Shown: in pieces, positions 1 to 11,384 of the stretch
Layout: each line of letters opens with the position of its first letter
Position numbering within the stretch: the first letter of the stretch is position 1
Program-made: the position numbers and the translations under genes
The notes under the pieces: generated by a model
What the model was told of the DNA's origin: nothing
Seen by the model: the letters and a program-made list of their open reading frames with translations, nothing else
Database searches by the model: none
DNA from: Agrocybe praecox
Lineage: Eukaryota; Basidiomycota; Agaricomycetes; Agaricales; Agrocybaceae
DNA: 64,000 nucleotides
NCBI GenBank assembly: GCA_964017145.1
Contig: OZ024840.1
Coordinates: forward strand, 744,001 to 808,000
Reading direction: 5' to 3'

Positions 1-1932
1 TCTCCTTCCGACAGGCCACAGAAGATCGTAGGGCCTTAACGCACGGCCGACTTTTTTTTTTTAGAAAGAAAGAAAGAAAGAAAAAGTCAGGTTATGTCAC
101 ACATGACTGCCTGAACTTTGATAACATACCAGCGACATGGTTATACACTCGCACTGGGACCTTCATCACTCGACTGATGCTGTTGGCACTAACGCCACCG
201 GCCGCACTACCACTTCCAGAGGGGCCTGCACGACATGTACCCACCACAAGTTCATAAGAGAATTTTAAAGCTTTCCCTTTGAACGTAGGTGGAAGATTTT
301 CGGGAAGTCTGACCGTGTATGTGTCTAAAAAAAGAAGGATGGAATAAAAATGCATTTACTCAGATAGGCACATCCCGTCCTAGAAAAGTGAAATAAGCTT
401 ACAACTCCGTGATTCTCCAGGCGCTAGAGAAAGATCCACAGCTAACATAGCAGGTTGGATTTCATATGTAGGAAGGGGTTCTTCCGGGTCGATTTCTTCC
501 GTTGGGAAGCTTCCAAACCCAACTACACTTGGGCTACTGCCATTGCTGGGAAATTTTGGCGTCATAGGAGTGGTTGCAGTGCGCCATCTCGAGGAACCAT
601 TCCGTGCTAATGGTGAATTTGGTGTCGGACTAGATATAGACATGGATGAAACTAATGCTGTCGGAGAAAGCATGGAAATTATTCCAGCTGAGAACGACGA
701 CGACCGACTGTGCGTTCGCGCGTGTCGTAGTTTTGGTGACGATGTCATCGTCGGGGTAGGGGTGTTCAGCATAGATGTGATGTCCATGCTGCCACCACCA
801 AGCACTGCACGGTTCAGCAGTGAAGAACGGATAACATCGAGTGTCTGCGACTGATCAGGTGTCGGAAGGACACCAGAGACGGGGGTTACCACTACCGTTC
901 CGGTTAGTTGTGCGTAAGAATACAGGATTAGTTCATTGTTCGTCTGTGCAAAAGAGGATGTGAATGCAGTACGTGGAGGTTCTAGGTACCCCCGTGGCGC
1001 GGTTGATGGTTGTCCAAGGCCTATGGGTGCCGGACGGCGATGACCATGTCCAAGTTGCCGAGGAGGTGGATACGCGTATACGGAGTTCCCTGCAGGCAAG
1101 ATGGGTGTCGTGGCAGTGGGAGTAGTCGAAGTATGAGGTGGGAATGTAACCGATTCAATGGTAGGGGGACCAATAGCTGGAGTAGAAGGATATGGTGATA
1201 AGGCTGCCTCCGCAATCGGATCCAAAGCTAATGAGAATGTTGATGTCGAGGACGTTGGGGTATACGGAGCTTGTGGACTAGAGGACGTTGGAGAAATCAC
1301 CTCTATTGAAAGTCGACCGCCGTCTAATACGGATTGTTTCCTCGCATGAGGATGGTCAGACGCTAGCCCAAGAAAAGCCGTACGCGTCAGAGGAGAAGGT
1401 ATCTGGGGTATCGTAGAATCTAAACCATCATCAATACAATATAATGCATTAGAGAAGGTTACTCACGATTATATGATGTTCGCGAAGACGAAGCAATGAC
1501 GCCTTCCGCTAACTGATCCTCCAAGTCCTTCGGAGACAAGGACACTGAAAGAGACTTCGTGGCCAACTGCCTCTTCCTCCTTTGCTCTATCAACTCTGGA
1601 AACTCTGGTGGTGTCTTCCCTATGAGCCCTTTCCTGCGCGGCAATTCCTCGTTGATCTTTAACCGAGAAGCAGACTGCTGCGCGATTGCACTACGTGGCG
1701 TCCCCGGTGATGTAGGTGGTCTAGCAAGAGGAGCTGAGCTAATGGAATGCGCTCCGCGTTTGTGGGCTTGGAAAGTATGTTTCGATGGTCCTGCCTCTGG
1801 AGATCGGGTATTCGTGAAAGTGATTGTTACTGAAAACGGTTCCCCAGCAAAGTACGATGACTGCGACGGCGTGACGACGACGCGCACAGGAGAATTCGCA
1901 TCCGTCGTCGTCGTTGGCGATAATCCAGGCAT
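1..1932 (-). CDS. RGP1: Rgp1-like protein (Ric1-Rgp1 GEF subunit), 3' end beyond window
   Basis: Exons read on the minus strand are 1932-1467, 1419-403, 324-130 and 50 to beyond position 1; all phases join. The N-terminus carries an arrestin-like beta segment (VVVTPSQSSYFAGEPFSVTI), followed by a long Ser/Pro/Thr-rich insert. A conserved block follows (ESRSYTYTVRLPENLPPTFK, then KALKFSYELVVGT and RPYDLLWPV), which is the pattern I recognise from Rgp1 proteins. In yeast Rgp1 pairs with Ric1 as nucleotide exchange factor for the Golgi Rab Ypt6, in retrograde traffic. The start is the only ATG before the conserved segment. The intron at 129-51 carries a (GAAA)n/(TTTC)n tract as its polypyrimidine stretch. 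The C-terminus is cut by the window edge. Family assignment is from motif memory, without alignment. Confidence 0.82.
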
Positions 1933-2767
1933 CCTGGATTCTACAGAGAATTATTTCACGATCGTTTTAACACGCAAACGGGTCGTTAAGTCGAGGGTCT
2001 TCGCCGGATTCTTCAGATCCGAATATGTATCGGGTGGGGTAGACAGCGGTCGGCTTCTCACAATCGTGGTTTGGTCCGAGGCTCTCTACTAGAAAGCTGG
2101 TAAGCCATTTGAAATGTGTATAATTAAGTCGCTCACGACGTTGTACTTAGGACGTTGAAGAGTCGATCCAGTCGTGTCTTCTACTAGCGGTGTTCTACCC
2201 CTAATAAACCGAAAGTAGAAAAGCCTGAGACCTAGAGCTAGAAGCGCTAAACCAAAAACGAATGTTCGAAAGCTACTACAGAAAAACAGTCATAAATAGT
2301 AGAAGAATGGTGGATGTATGCGTGTCGAGCTCAGCGTTCACGACGACGACGACGATGGATAAGGTGTTTGCCGTGATGGGGCCAAACATTCCGGTGCCTG
2401 ATGACGACAATAATGGCAGGTTCATTCAATCATTCTCTCGGCGTCCCTGCCTCTTTCAACACTGTCCAGACAAGTCCAAGCAGCGGCGACAAGGAAGATG
2501 ACCTTTACCGGCTCTTTACAAGGAGACTAGCCTAGCTAACAGCTCGAACGAAACTAGTACTGAGTACTGAGGGTCTACTCATTGTCTGGTTCCTTGTTTC
2601 TTCCTCTGTTACTCCGCATATCTGATGGTTGAAAGCATTGATCACCGGTGGTCTTAGTTGTAGACCTTGTGGAGACGAATGAAACCGGAGCGCAAACCCA
2701 TTCGTATCTCTACGTTTACCTTTCGAGGGTTTCCCTCAACTAGCCAACCTGCCACAACAGCTTTTCA
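1933..2767. other. divergent intergenic region (Rgp1 / F-box gene)
   Basis: This shared upstream region lies between two divergently transcribed genes. Short open frames occur but have no recognisable domain or splice context. A small (GAC)n run lies at about 2340-2356. No other structure stands out. Confidence 0.6.
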
Positions 2768-4393
2768 ATGGCGAAAATACAAGATTTACCGGTAGAGATA
2801 CTGTTGAAAATCTTGGAGCATGTCTATCATCTGTTGTCTCTCTTGAACCCGACACCGGAGACAACGGCGCATACTAGCAGTGTCACATGCGCTCTTACGA
2901 AGAACAGGGCATGTCGCTGTGGTAGATCTGCTGCGAAGCGCGACGCCCACGATGGCGAAGGAATGGGTTTGCAATATCCTGTCACCGCGCTGTCTGTATG
3001 TCAATTGTGGAGGAACATCCTACGACCTAACTTCATCCAGTTCTGCGTCGACAAATACTCCCCAGCATACATGGCGGAATTCGAGGCTCGGATCCGACAC
3101 GCGAATATCGAGTTTTTGCTGGACATCCTCGTCGTCAACAAGAGCGACAGTGAAGAATGCGCACAAAAAGAGAAAAAAATTGTACGAGATGTCATGGCTA
3201 CAGTTGCTGCCGTTTTGCCCAGGTGCCGAACAATCGTCTTTAAATTAATACACGGCTCTTCGCTGCCTTGTATTGCGCAGGATTTCTATGGGGAGGCGCC
3301 CGACCTCTTGGTACTGAAACTGCAATGCCGCATTCCAAGTAGAAATATTGAATCAGGGTTTGATGCACCACTCTCCTCATTGTTTTCAAGTTTAAAGTGC
3401 CCTAAACTGACTGTCCTCGCCCTGGACGGCCTCACATACGCCAACGCTTTCCTCGTCCCTTCATGGACAACCCAGATGCAGACTCTGTCTCTCCACACAC
3501 TTTCCATATCTAACTACGGGCCTGTTTTACATTCCCACTCCCATGTATACGGCATGCATTTCCTCCTCGCCACCATCTTTTCTATAGCCCACATCCATCA
3601 CCTTATCCTCGACAATATCATCATGTACACTACGGAAGAGGCAGTAACCTATCGCGGCGACCCTGGTAGTGCACTGTTCAACCATGCGTTCAACCACCCA
3701 TCACTCACCAGCCCCCTCAATGGACATTACAATGATCTCTCAGTCGATAACCTGACAATCACCCGCCCAGGGAATTCCTTAGCACCACAAGAATTCTTCT
3801 CCTGGAGCCATCGGTCAGTTTTCGGTTATTATCACCTATCCCAAGCGCCCATAGACCACCGCAGCATACCTGCGGTGCATCATCTACGATTAGAGCAAAT
3901 TCCGACCTCAGGGCTCTTTTGGCATAGATTCATCACGGCGCTGAACCGATTCTACGGGCATCGGTTGGACCTCATCAAATGTGAGACCTTGTGCGACCAA
4001 CATCTCCTACAGATTGGGACCCATTGCGAAAGGATGCGTTGGCTTTATATCGAAGATTGTCCGAATATCACTATTGGAGGATTAAAAGCGATGATCACTG
4101 CTAGAAACACAAACCTCGAACACCAAGCTGAGGACGAACACCTTAATGGAGATCGCGGTGGCCTGGATCACGAAGATGACGGCGACGGCGACGACAACAC
4201 TAAAAGGCTGTTCGAAGCCAACTTACGCGCTAATGGCGAGGTTGAGCGCGCGTACGCTCGTTATTTCAGTGGTTCCCGTGATCTCCTTTTTGTACCCATC
4301 TGTCGTCTCCATATTTCAGGCAACCCGAACGTTCTGTCTCATGCGGACGAAAGGTGGTTTGGAAAACATGTCCGGGAGTTCTGTTGGATTTGA
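2768..4393 (+). CDS. F-box protein, intronless, 541 aa
   Basis: A single open frame codes 541 residues. The first ~60 residues contain an F-box-like helix set (LPVEILLKILEHVYHLLSLL, then VCQLWRNILRP after a basic/Cys insert). The remainder reads as degenerate leucine-rich repeats (for example LLVLKLQCRIPS, HHLILDNIIM, VHHLRLEQIP, MRWLYIEDCPNITIGGLKAM). The arrangement is typical of the large LRR/F-box families of Agaricomycetes, whose members are thought to be substrate receptors of SCF ubiquitin ligases; the substrate cannot be inferred. Absence of introns contrasts with every other complete gene here and is common in this expanding family. An acidic His/Asp-rich stretch lies near residues 450-475. 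The start is the first ATG and places LPVEIL at residue 7. Confidence 0.8.
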   Translation: MAKIQDLPVEILLKILEHVYHLLSLLNPTPETTAHTSSVTCALTKNRACRCGRSAAKRDAHDGEGMGLQYPVTALSVCQLWRNILRPNFIQFCVDKYSPAYMAEFEARIRHANIEFLLDILVVNKSDSEECAQKEKKIVRDVMATVAAVLPRCRTIVFKLIHGSSLPCIAQDFYGEAPDLLVLKLQCRIPSRNIESGFDAPLSSLFSSLKCPKLTVLALDGLTYANAFLVPSWTTQMQTLSLHTLSISNYGPVLHSHSHVYGMHFLLATIFSIAHIHHLILDNIIMYTTEEAVTYRGDPGSALFNHAFNHPSLTSPLNGHYNDLSVDNLTITRPGNSLAPQEFFSWSHRSVFGYYHLSQAPIDHRSIPAVHHLRLEQIPTSGLFWHRFITALNRFYGHRLDLIKCETLCDQHLLQIGTHCERMRWLYIEDCPNITIGGLKAMITARNTNLEHQAEDEHLNGDRGGLDHEDDGDGDDNTKRLFEANLRANGEVERAYARYFSGSRDLLFVPICRLHISGNPNVLSHADERWFGKHVREFCWI

Positions 4394-5048
4394 TATTTAC
4401 CAATTCAGTTTGTACTGATGCCGTTTAAATTCGCAATAAATATAGGCTACTCATGATCATCTATCTAGTAAACTATGGACATAGGCTTCATATCTATCTA
4501 CGGGGCCAGGTTCAAGGAGATACAATTATCAAAGTTACACCTTGAAAGAAGCACTTCCAATTGACTCTTTGAGTTTGAGTGTAACTCCATTCAAGGCTGA
4601 TCACCGTGAACCTTTTGTTTTATCTGTTTTGTGGTCGTCCCTGCCCATCCATTGGGCTGGCCACATCCGATCAGCACAAGAGTAGGCTGCTGTATTAAGT
4701 GTAAGTTACGACCATCAAAACTGACTCTTGGAGTTTAAGTCTATATGTACGAACTTTACTCACCGCCGATCACGTCACAATCCCGCACATGAGGAGGTTG
4801 CTGTAGGTGTAAGTTGAGTAGATGATTAAGCATCACCAGTAATTCACATGCGTCGGAGGGGGATCCGGATCCGAAAGGTATTTTTCTGCCTATGGAAGGT
4901 GGTACTAGAATGTGGATGGATTAGGCATTTCTCTAATTTTGGCTACGGTCAGCTGTGGCCCTTTCGGATTCATCGGTTCTGTGGATTCAAATTAATTGCA
5001 TATCACTATAGTTGAGTGACATAAATCTGTTCGTTACGTTTCTGAATA
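4394..5048. other. intergenic, no gene seen
   Basis: This is the 3' flank of the F-box gene. Two partly similar stretches (around 4560-4585 and 4720-4745, each containing tgactctt..gagttt..gtgt) suggest a weak degenerate repeat. No coding potential is apparent. It ends at the TA duplicate flanking the MITE. Confidence 0.5.
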
Positions 5049-5306
5049 CAGTCGACTCCCTATTAACCCATACCTGTCGGTGGGCGGCCAAGAGTATGGG
5101 GGGTCAACCAGTCATAGGCTACGAGGGATATGCTAAAAATAGAAACATAAATATAGAAAGAAAACAAATCTTTGGCGTAAGTCAGTGAGTAATAAATGAA
5201 TGGTTATGGGTCGGAACTCCCTGCGAACCAACTTGGTGGATCGAAAAAGGTGTGGATTATAAGGGGTTATGGGGTACGAGGGTATGGGTTAAGAGGGAGT
5301 CGACTG
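5049..5306. mobile_element. 258-bp pogo/mariner-type MITE with TA target duplication
   Basis: The ends form a 26-bp inverted repeat with one mismatch. The left end begins CAGTCGACTCCCTATTAACC; the right end is its reverse complement, reading GGTTAAGAGGGAGTCGACTG at 5287-5306. Direct TA dinucleotides flank both ends (5047-5048 and 5307-5308), the target-site duplication of Tc1/mariner/pogo (Fot1-like) elements. Homology between the arms stops after about 26 bp. The interior has no transposase frame, so this is a non-autonomous element. Superfamily assignment rests on TSD and TIR start only. Confidence 0.85.
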
Positions 5307-5593
5307 TATAAAGATGGAGCAGTTGGGTTATGGCATTGTGGATTGTTTCAAGGGTTGGAAGCAAACTCAAAGCTGGCTGAGTGTATAGCAGCTCCAATAT
5401 CCCAAGGCTTTTCTGAGGCAACGTCGACACAGAATGAGAGATGGCAAGGGAAATTGGTCGATTCGGAAGATATTTTTACTACTACTCTGCACTAACCCAG
5501 TAGCTTGTAACATCTCCGCCGAAAGCTAAGGGATGAGGCAGGGTTGACTATATTCTGACCATGCATCACCTAGTGGAGATTTAGTTTTCCCAG

Positions 5594-5790
5594 TCAGGAA
5601 AATCCCAGAGCACGAAGGCCTTTCTGTGGAAAAAGCTTTACATGGAGCCGGCATGGTATTGGAGAGACGTACCAAATTTTGAGCACAGAGCGGACTGCCA
5701 TGTCCGCAACGTTGAAAAAAGCATGATGCATATCTTCACCGAATGTCGAGCGTCGGGCAATACTGGCCCACACACACACACACACACAAA
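5594..5790 (+). pseudogene. decayed LINE reverse-transcriptase tail (zf-RVT-like) fragment
   Basis: In one frame the stretch reads TKAFLWKKLYMEPAWYWRDV, then PNFEHRADCHVRNVEKSMMH and IFTECRASG. This matches the spacing of the zinc-binding domain that follows the reverse transcriptase/RNase H of fungal and plant non-LTR elements (FLWK.LH...W..IP..E.RA.C..C...E...HI...C). The second metal-binding Cys of the CxxC pair is replaced by Arg, no upstream RT domain is present, and a (CA)n microsatellite (5770-5788) follows directly. It is interpreted as an old, 5'-truncated, inactive remnant. The match is by eye. Confidence 0.6.
5770..5788. repeat. (CA)n microsatellite
   Basis: About nine and a half CA units lie at the 3' edge of the LINE-like fragment. 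Confidence 0.9.
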
Positions 5791-6822
5791 AGAACCGCAG
5801 TATGCACGGGTTCGACCACAGCAAGTTTCGGCGTCCCTGGTAAAATTCGCTACGCAGTCTCTTCTGTATGCCTGGGCTTCATTGACCAGACGTGAAATCG
5901 TTACGTCTTGACGATGATGATTGGTTAGGGTATGACCGAGACAACTTGATGATCTTTGTATTGACGGCCGTCAAGGCCTTAGCGATGCCTTAACATTGCC
6001 GCAGTGACAAGGGTAGGACGGTTCAGATTCCTGGGTAACTTATTCCTGCATAAGGCACGTTAAACTGGGCGCAAACGCGTCAACAAGGACTTATTTTTGA
6101 AGGCATCTTCTTAGATTGATTTTAGGACGTACTTGGATTGTGAAAAGTCGGCCTTGGCCGAAAGAGTAAGCCCCGTAAGTATACGCAGAATCCAGATGAA
6201 CTGCTTTTGAGTTGCAGTTTATAGCTTCCATCGTACACCAGGTCGTCCACAGCTTCCATCTTGTACAGTGGGCAGGACACGTAAAGACGTTTGTGGTTGA
6301 AGAGCGATCACAAGGAGGGTTCTCAGTCTATTGAAAGCAGCCAGACTGAATGCCTAGACTTGCATTACTCTCACCGCGTACATTCATGTGAGTGTGAGCA
6401 GTGTGTTAAGCCCTGAATATCGGGATTAGAAGTAGGGAGTCGACAGCTGACCCTTCCGAATCGGCTATGTCACATGTCCCTGTATTACTGGCCTCAGGCC
6501 TGAGCCGCTCCCAGGGCGACTTTGAATCTCTTCTCCTCCCACATAGACGCCTGTTTGTTTCTTCTTCTCTCATAGACTGTAACTCAAAAGTTTCATTATA
6601 CACGTCCAGCAGTAGGGTCTGGGAGCACATTTGACTAGATCCGACTTGACTGCTTAATCATTTGCCAGACTTATCTTTCTTTTGGTAAGTCTCTTCCGTT
6701 GTTGTTCTCTCTTGTTCAATATACATTGCACAAGCTGAAACATTCGACTGCAGTAGACTTGTAGAATTCACGATCTCGGCACGACTAGAAATTCCCGCCT
6801 AACTTGACTCATATCTTAGGCA
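5791..6822. other. intergenic / upstream region of PSP1-domain gene
   Basis: No convincing gene is visible. Short open frames on both strands lack conserved motifs and splice partners. The last ~200 bp before the PSP1-domain start (from about 6660) are T/C-rich, as expected of a fungal promoter or 5' UTR. Confidence 0.5.
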
Positions 6823-9313
6823 ATGGAACGCAGTATTTCTGGCTATGATTATAGTGACGACGACGATCGTCGAAGCAGATTCCAGAATACAACTGGAACC
6901 GACAACACATCGGTTCCCCTCCGAGAAAGAGCCGCAAGTCAACCCCCTCGCTCATCAGACCACAGTGCTTTCCTTTCTTCCCCACCGTCCCAGAATTTCA
7001 TCGGGGCCTGGAATAGCTCCCGTATGTTGAGTCCTAATCGTGGCCAACCACAGCCAGTTCCCATTAGGAGCTCCTCCTTCTCTGCGCATCAGAGCCAGCA
7101 TCAATTTGCCTCCACGATGCGCGACCGTGCCTTCCCATCGACGTTTGAAGACGACGAATCGGAGCTCTCAGATACCTACGACGAGCGATTCGTGCCCCCT
7201 TCACTTTCTAGGGGTCGCACGTACAACCAAGACCCAAGTCGCAGTCGCTCCCAATCACTTGCTACAGGTCGTCCTGGTCCAGTAGGAAGTCCTTACTCCG
7301 CGTCTACTATGCAGAGTTGGAACGAATCCTACCTTTCTTCTCACAGCAACCCGTTGAATATTCCGACGTCTGGTAGTGGGGCACAACGCTATGGAGAGAT
7401 TAAGCCCCCTAGCCAAAGCCGGTACGGTTCTCTCGGAACTATGGGTAGATCACCTACCAATATTCACTCTTCTTCCCCTTCCGGCGGCTCGTACGTCGGG
7501 AATGGATATCATAACAGAAACCAACAAGCTGATGTCTCAAACATGAGTCCCTTTGTGAGGGACGTGGGCCAGATACTACTTGACGATGGCTCTGCTTTCA
7601 GGGAGCTATGGGCTGGAATGAATCCACCAAGAGACGAGAACGGTGGCGGAGGAAGCGGAACAACTAGCCGAAGACACAGTGTCAGTGTCGTTCAGCCCCG
7701 CAGAGGCAACATTGTCGGTTTCAACGCACCTGGCATTGACACGACCGACGAATCTCCTCACTCGACGTTCCAGTCAGTTTACGGTAATCGTAGCAGGCTC
7801 TTAATCGACGACGACGAACTAGCAAGCGATTTGGGTCTACTTAACATCAACCCAAATGAGCCTCCTCCTTCGTCTTCCTCCCAGCATCCTCCAAGCCAGC
7901 CGTCGTCCCTTCCTATTTATGCGCCCCTGTCTCGCAGCCCACCGTCCCGCGACTTGATGTCAAATTATCAATCGATCAACCTGACCATCCCCGGCGGCAA
8001 TAGCTATTCTCGTCAGCCTATTGGCACACCAAGTGACGGTGACTTCTCCGCCGGCGGTAACAGCCCTCCAAGACAGTTCGAAGACCATTTCACTCAAAAC
8101 CAGTTCAACAATTCTAGGAATCAACAACAGCAGCAACCCCAAGAGCTGACTGCTCGTTTCACTCCTGGACAAGGTATCCATTACTCAAACCCTCAACAAC
8201 ACCAATATTCGCAACAGCAACAGCATGCCGGTGGACATCACAGTTCCAACAGCATCGGTGGCGCCAGTACACAGTACGCACGGAACCGCGCGCCATCGTA
8301 CTCTAGCAACAACAGCATGCAATCACCTGTCTCTCCCGGCACGCGAGCGATCAACCCGCAACAACCACCGTACTACCCACAGACCCAGAGGCGGCTTTCT
8401 GACGCGCAGCAACATGGGTATCATCAACAATACCAGCAGCCCCAAACGCCTTCCTCGTCGCACCACCCAACGAACCTCGCGGATCTAGGGAAAGGCGTAC
8501 CGCTGCACTCCGTCCCGCCCTCCTGGCCGCTTTTCATCGTCGAGTTCAAAGCGGGACGCACAGATTTGTTTTACCTCACAGACATGTCCCAGGACATCCG
8601 CATTGGCGATCTGGTGATCGTCGAGGCAGATAGGGGCAAGGATCTCGGAAAGGTGGTGAATGATAGCATTACGCTGGCAGAGGTGGAGGCATTCCAGAGG
8701 GAACAAGCTGAGCGCGGATTTGGTGGCGGAGGCGGAGGAGGCAGCGCTTTGGATGCGAACGGCCAACCAGTCAGTCCCGATGGCGGTATGGGACCGGGGC
8801 CATCTGGTGGCAAGAAGGAAATTAACCCGAAGATGATCTATAAGAAGGCTGGACCGCAGGATATGCAGTACGTATTCTACGTTTTATCTAAGGTTGATGT
8901 AGGTTTTGATTCATTCCTTTTTTCATCTGTAGGCTTTTGGCGACAAAGATGGAGGATGAGACGAAGGCTTTACAGCTTTGTCAGAATAAAGTTCGCGCGA
9001 AGAAGCTGCCTATGGAAGTCATTGACGCGGAATATCAGTGGTTAGTAGTCTTTCCTTCAATCTCTTTATATTGGCATTAGTTCTTGAGCGATTTTTAATG
9101 ATTGAACTTCATTGAACAGGGATCGCCGAAAGCTTACATTTTATTTCATTGCGGAAAAACGAATCGATTTCAGAGAACTTGTTAGAGAATTATTCAGGTG
9201 GGTGGTTCTCAGTAAATAATAATTAGAGTCTGGTTAACGTTTCCTTTGATTATAGACTGTATAAAACACGAATTTGGATGGCTTCGCTACAGGGCGGAGC
9301 ATTCGACCAGTGA
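6823..9313 (+). CDS. PSP1 C-terminal domain protein, 762 aa
   Basis: Four exons (6823-8867, 8933-9040, 9120-9197, 9256-9313) join in phase to 762 codons. Residues 1 to about 560 are low complexity: Ser/Pro/Gln/Asn-rich with polyQ runs. From about residue 565 the sequence turns globular (WPLFIVEFKAGRTDLFYLTD, IRIGDLVIVEADRGKDLGKV). It ends in MEVIDAEYQWDRRKLTFYF, AEKRIDFRELVRELFRLYKT and RIWMASL, which is the PSP1 C-terminal domain (related to bacterial YaaT/RicT). Yeast PSP1 was found as a suppressor of DNA polymerase defects; its molecular role is unclear. A Gly-rich loop and a GGMGPGP insert lie inside the domain. The three small 3' exons carry the most conserved part, so an unspliced reading would miss it. 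Confidence 0.9.
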
Positions 9314-10665
9314 TGCATTGGATGCATCGATGAGTCGTGCGACATATAATCATTTTTACACATATACACAAGGAAGAAGAAAAGTAGAGACAACCGAGGC
9401 GGGGGGAGTCGAGACACTCTTGTCCTGTTCTGGTTTAGAAACAAACATAGCACAAAAGTGGTCGGATCTGTAAGATGGAGAAGAAGACGAAGACCGAAAG
9501 ACACCACAACACCCGCACAATACTGAAGAGCAGAGCAAAGATAATTTAATTCTTTGTATTTTTTTTTACAGCCGGCTTAACGTCACCACCGCTGTTACAC
9601 TGACTGTCTACGTTTTACACTGGTACGATACAACGCGCGCCCTTCCTCATTTTCTTCCTCTGCGCTTCGCACACGCATACAACAACCCCTCCGAAGACGA
9701 TGAGGAAGAATGAAAAGACTACCAAGACTCGATCCACCAAGAAGCTCGCAAGCTCAAGCGCTCAACGGAAAGAACCAAGAAGAAATTCAACAATCTCATT
9801 CTCATTTGTATAGTAATTAATGGACAGCATCGATATCTCCTCTCGACTTTTGCTTTCCCCCCTATCTATCCATCCATATCTAGCCAGCCAGCAGCTTTCT
9901 ATCACTTTCCAGTCCATTTCATCATCCATTTCTCTCTCTAGATATGCAATACCTTCTTTTTCTTCTTTTTTGCTCTCTAGTATCCGTTATTGTAATCTTG
10001 TTATTTTCTTTCTTTTTTGTTTCCGCCAAAATCGCCACTGGCACTCGACGTCGCCTCTTGACTTGTGACTTGGATACTTTTAGTCCCAATTTATGCACTC
10101 CCCAATTTTCCATGTTCGATTTTTTCTAGTAGTATGTATATGTAGTCATGGACGTCTGTCTGTTCGTCTCCCTCTGCCTCGATTCCTTTGTCATACCACC
10201 ATATATATATTTTCAAACATCCTTTTCTTCCCTCTTCGTATTCTTATTAGGCAGGCCCATTCTCTTCTTTTATTTCGCTGAATCCCTGACCTGTAAACTT
10301 TGTACTTCTAGTATGACATTGCATATTGATTGAATTCTTTCTTTTTCAAGCGTGAACGCGTGAACCGCAGTCCGTAATCAAATATACGCAAGATACTCCT
10401 CTATTTTCGTCTTTTCTCGTGTACTCTTCCCTGTTCTACAGACCAGCTTGATATAGTCTTCTGTGAAGAAATTAAGGGGTGTGTAAATGACGCCTCGGCT
10501 AAGACTCGGCGTTAAACGTTTCAACGTGATCATGTCGCGTCCACATGGACAAACAACGATTGTTCGTTTCTGCCCTTGATGAGCTGACTGTATCTTCAAG
10601 ACATCACTGGCTTTGCTTCTTAAATCCCGCATCGTGGAGGAACAACTTCTGTGCGGTAATCTGAC
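9314..10665. other. intergenic, pyrimidine-rich
   Basis: This contains the PSP1-domain gene's 3' flank and the APC11 upstream region. From about 9640 to 10370 the plus strand is strongly C/T-rich, with long TTTCTT and CTCT runs. The open frames there are a by-product of this composition and lack known domains. Confidence 0.5.
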
Positions 10666-11084
10666 ATGAAAGTTACCGTCAAGCAATGGCACGCAGTCGC
10701 ACAATGGCGTTGGGATACGGGCAACGTTGAGCAAGATGACGAGGAAGATGTTTGTGGTATCTGTCGCGTGTCGTATGAGGGCTGCTGTCCATCTTGCAAA
10801 ATGCCCGGGGATGACTGTCCACTTAGTAAGTTCTAGGAATATCTCTCTCAAATTTCGGCCAGCTGTTTAGCATCCTTGTGTTCACAGTCTGGGGAGAATG
10901 CACACATGTTTTTCATATGCATTGCCTGTTAAAGTGGATTGGCACTGCAGCGTCGAAGCAACAATGTCCTATGGACCGAAAACCGTGGAGTGTGTTGCTT
11001 TTTATCTTTTGTCAAAGCACCACTCACATCTGTGCCCCTTTAGTAACGGCAGAACGCAAAGTCGGTTCGACAGCTCCTTCGTGA
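10666..11084 (+). CDS. APC11: anaphase-promoting complex RING subunit APC11, 100 aa
   Basis: Three exons (10666-10825, 10888-10989, 11044-11084) close in phase to 100 codons plus stop. The protein starts MKVTVKQWHAVAQWRW and continues CGIC..., then CCPSCKMPGDDCPLIWGECT, HVFHMHCLLKWI and CPMDRKPWITAE, which is diagnostic for APC11. It is the RING-H2 catalytic subunit that, with the cullin APC2, recruits E2 enzymes to ubiquitylate cyclins and securin in mitosis. The extended CCPxCKxPGDDCPL third-zinc loop that separates APC11 from RBX1 is intact. The last zinc position is Asp (CPMD) where human APC11 has Cys; RBX1 also uses Asp there. Without splicing of the last 54-nt intron the C-terminus would be wrong. 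Confidence 0.95.
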
Positions 11085-11384
11085 CAGCAACTTCTTCCCA
11101 CTACTACCACACCAAGAATTGTATAATTTGTGTATTTCTACATGTATACCAGGTAATTCGTTCTCAAAAGATTTCTTTATCAAATCAATGTTCTTCCGAA
11201 CTTGTCATTTGAACTTTCCACCTCCAATTTCAATTTTACTGCGAACTATGTTTCCTTCCATCGAAGGGGGGGTGATACATTTATTTATTTTTGTAAAATA
11301 CAAGGTAAAAGCATGGTTCATATTTTTCTTTTTGCGAGCTCAATGCGACTGTTTTAGATCTCACCATACATTTGAGTATGCCCT
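11085..11384. other. convergent 3' intergenic region
   Basis: This AT-rich spacer lies between the converging APC11 and oxidase genes. It probably holds both 3' UTRs and polyadenylation signals. No gene is seen. Confidence 0.5.

Noticed and set aside
8100..8230. CAA/CAG repeats that look like a microsatellite
   Set aside because: They are in frame in the PSP1-domain gene and encode its polyQ stretches, so they are described there rather than as a separate repeat.
10378..10851. 157-codon minus-strand frame overlapping APC11 exon 1
   Set aside because: It is antisense to a well-conserved exon, has no motif, and its composition follows from the APC11 codons.
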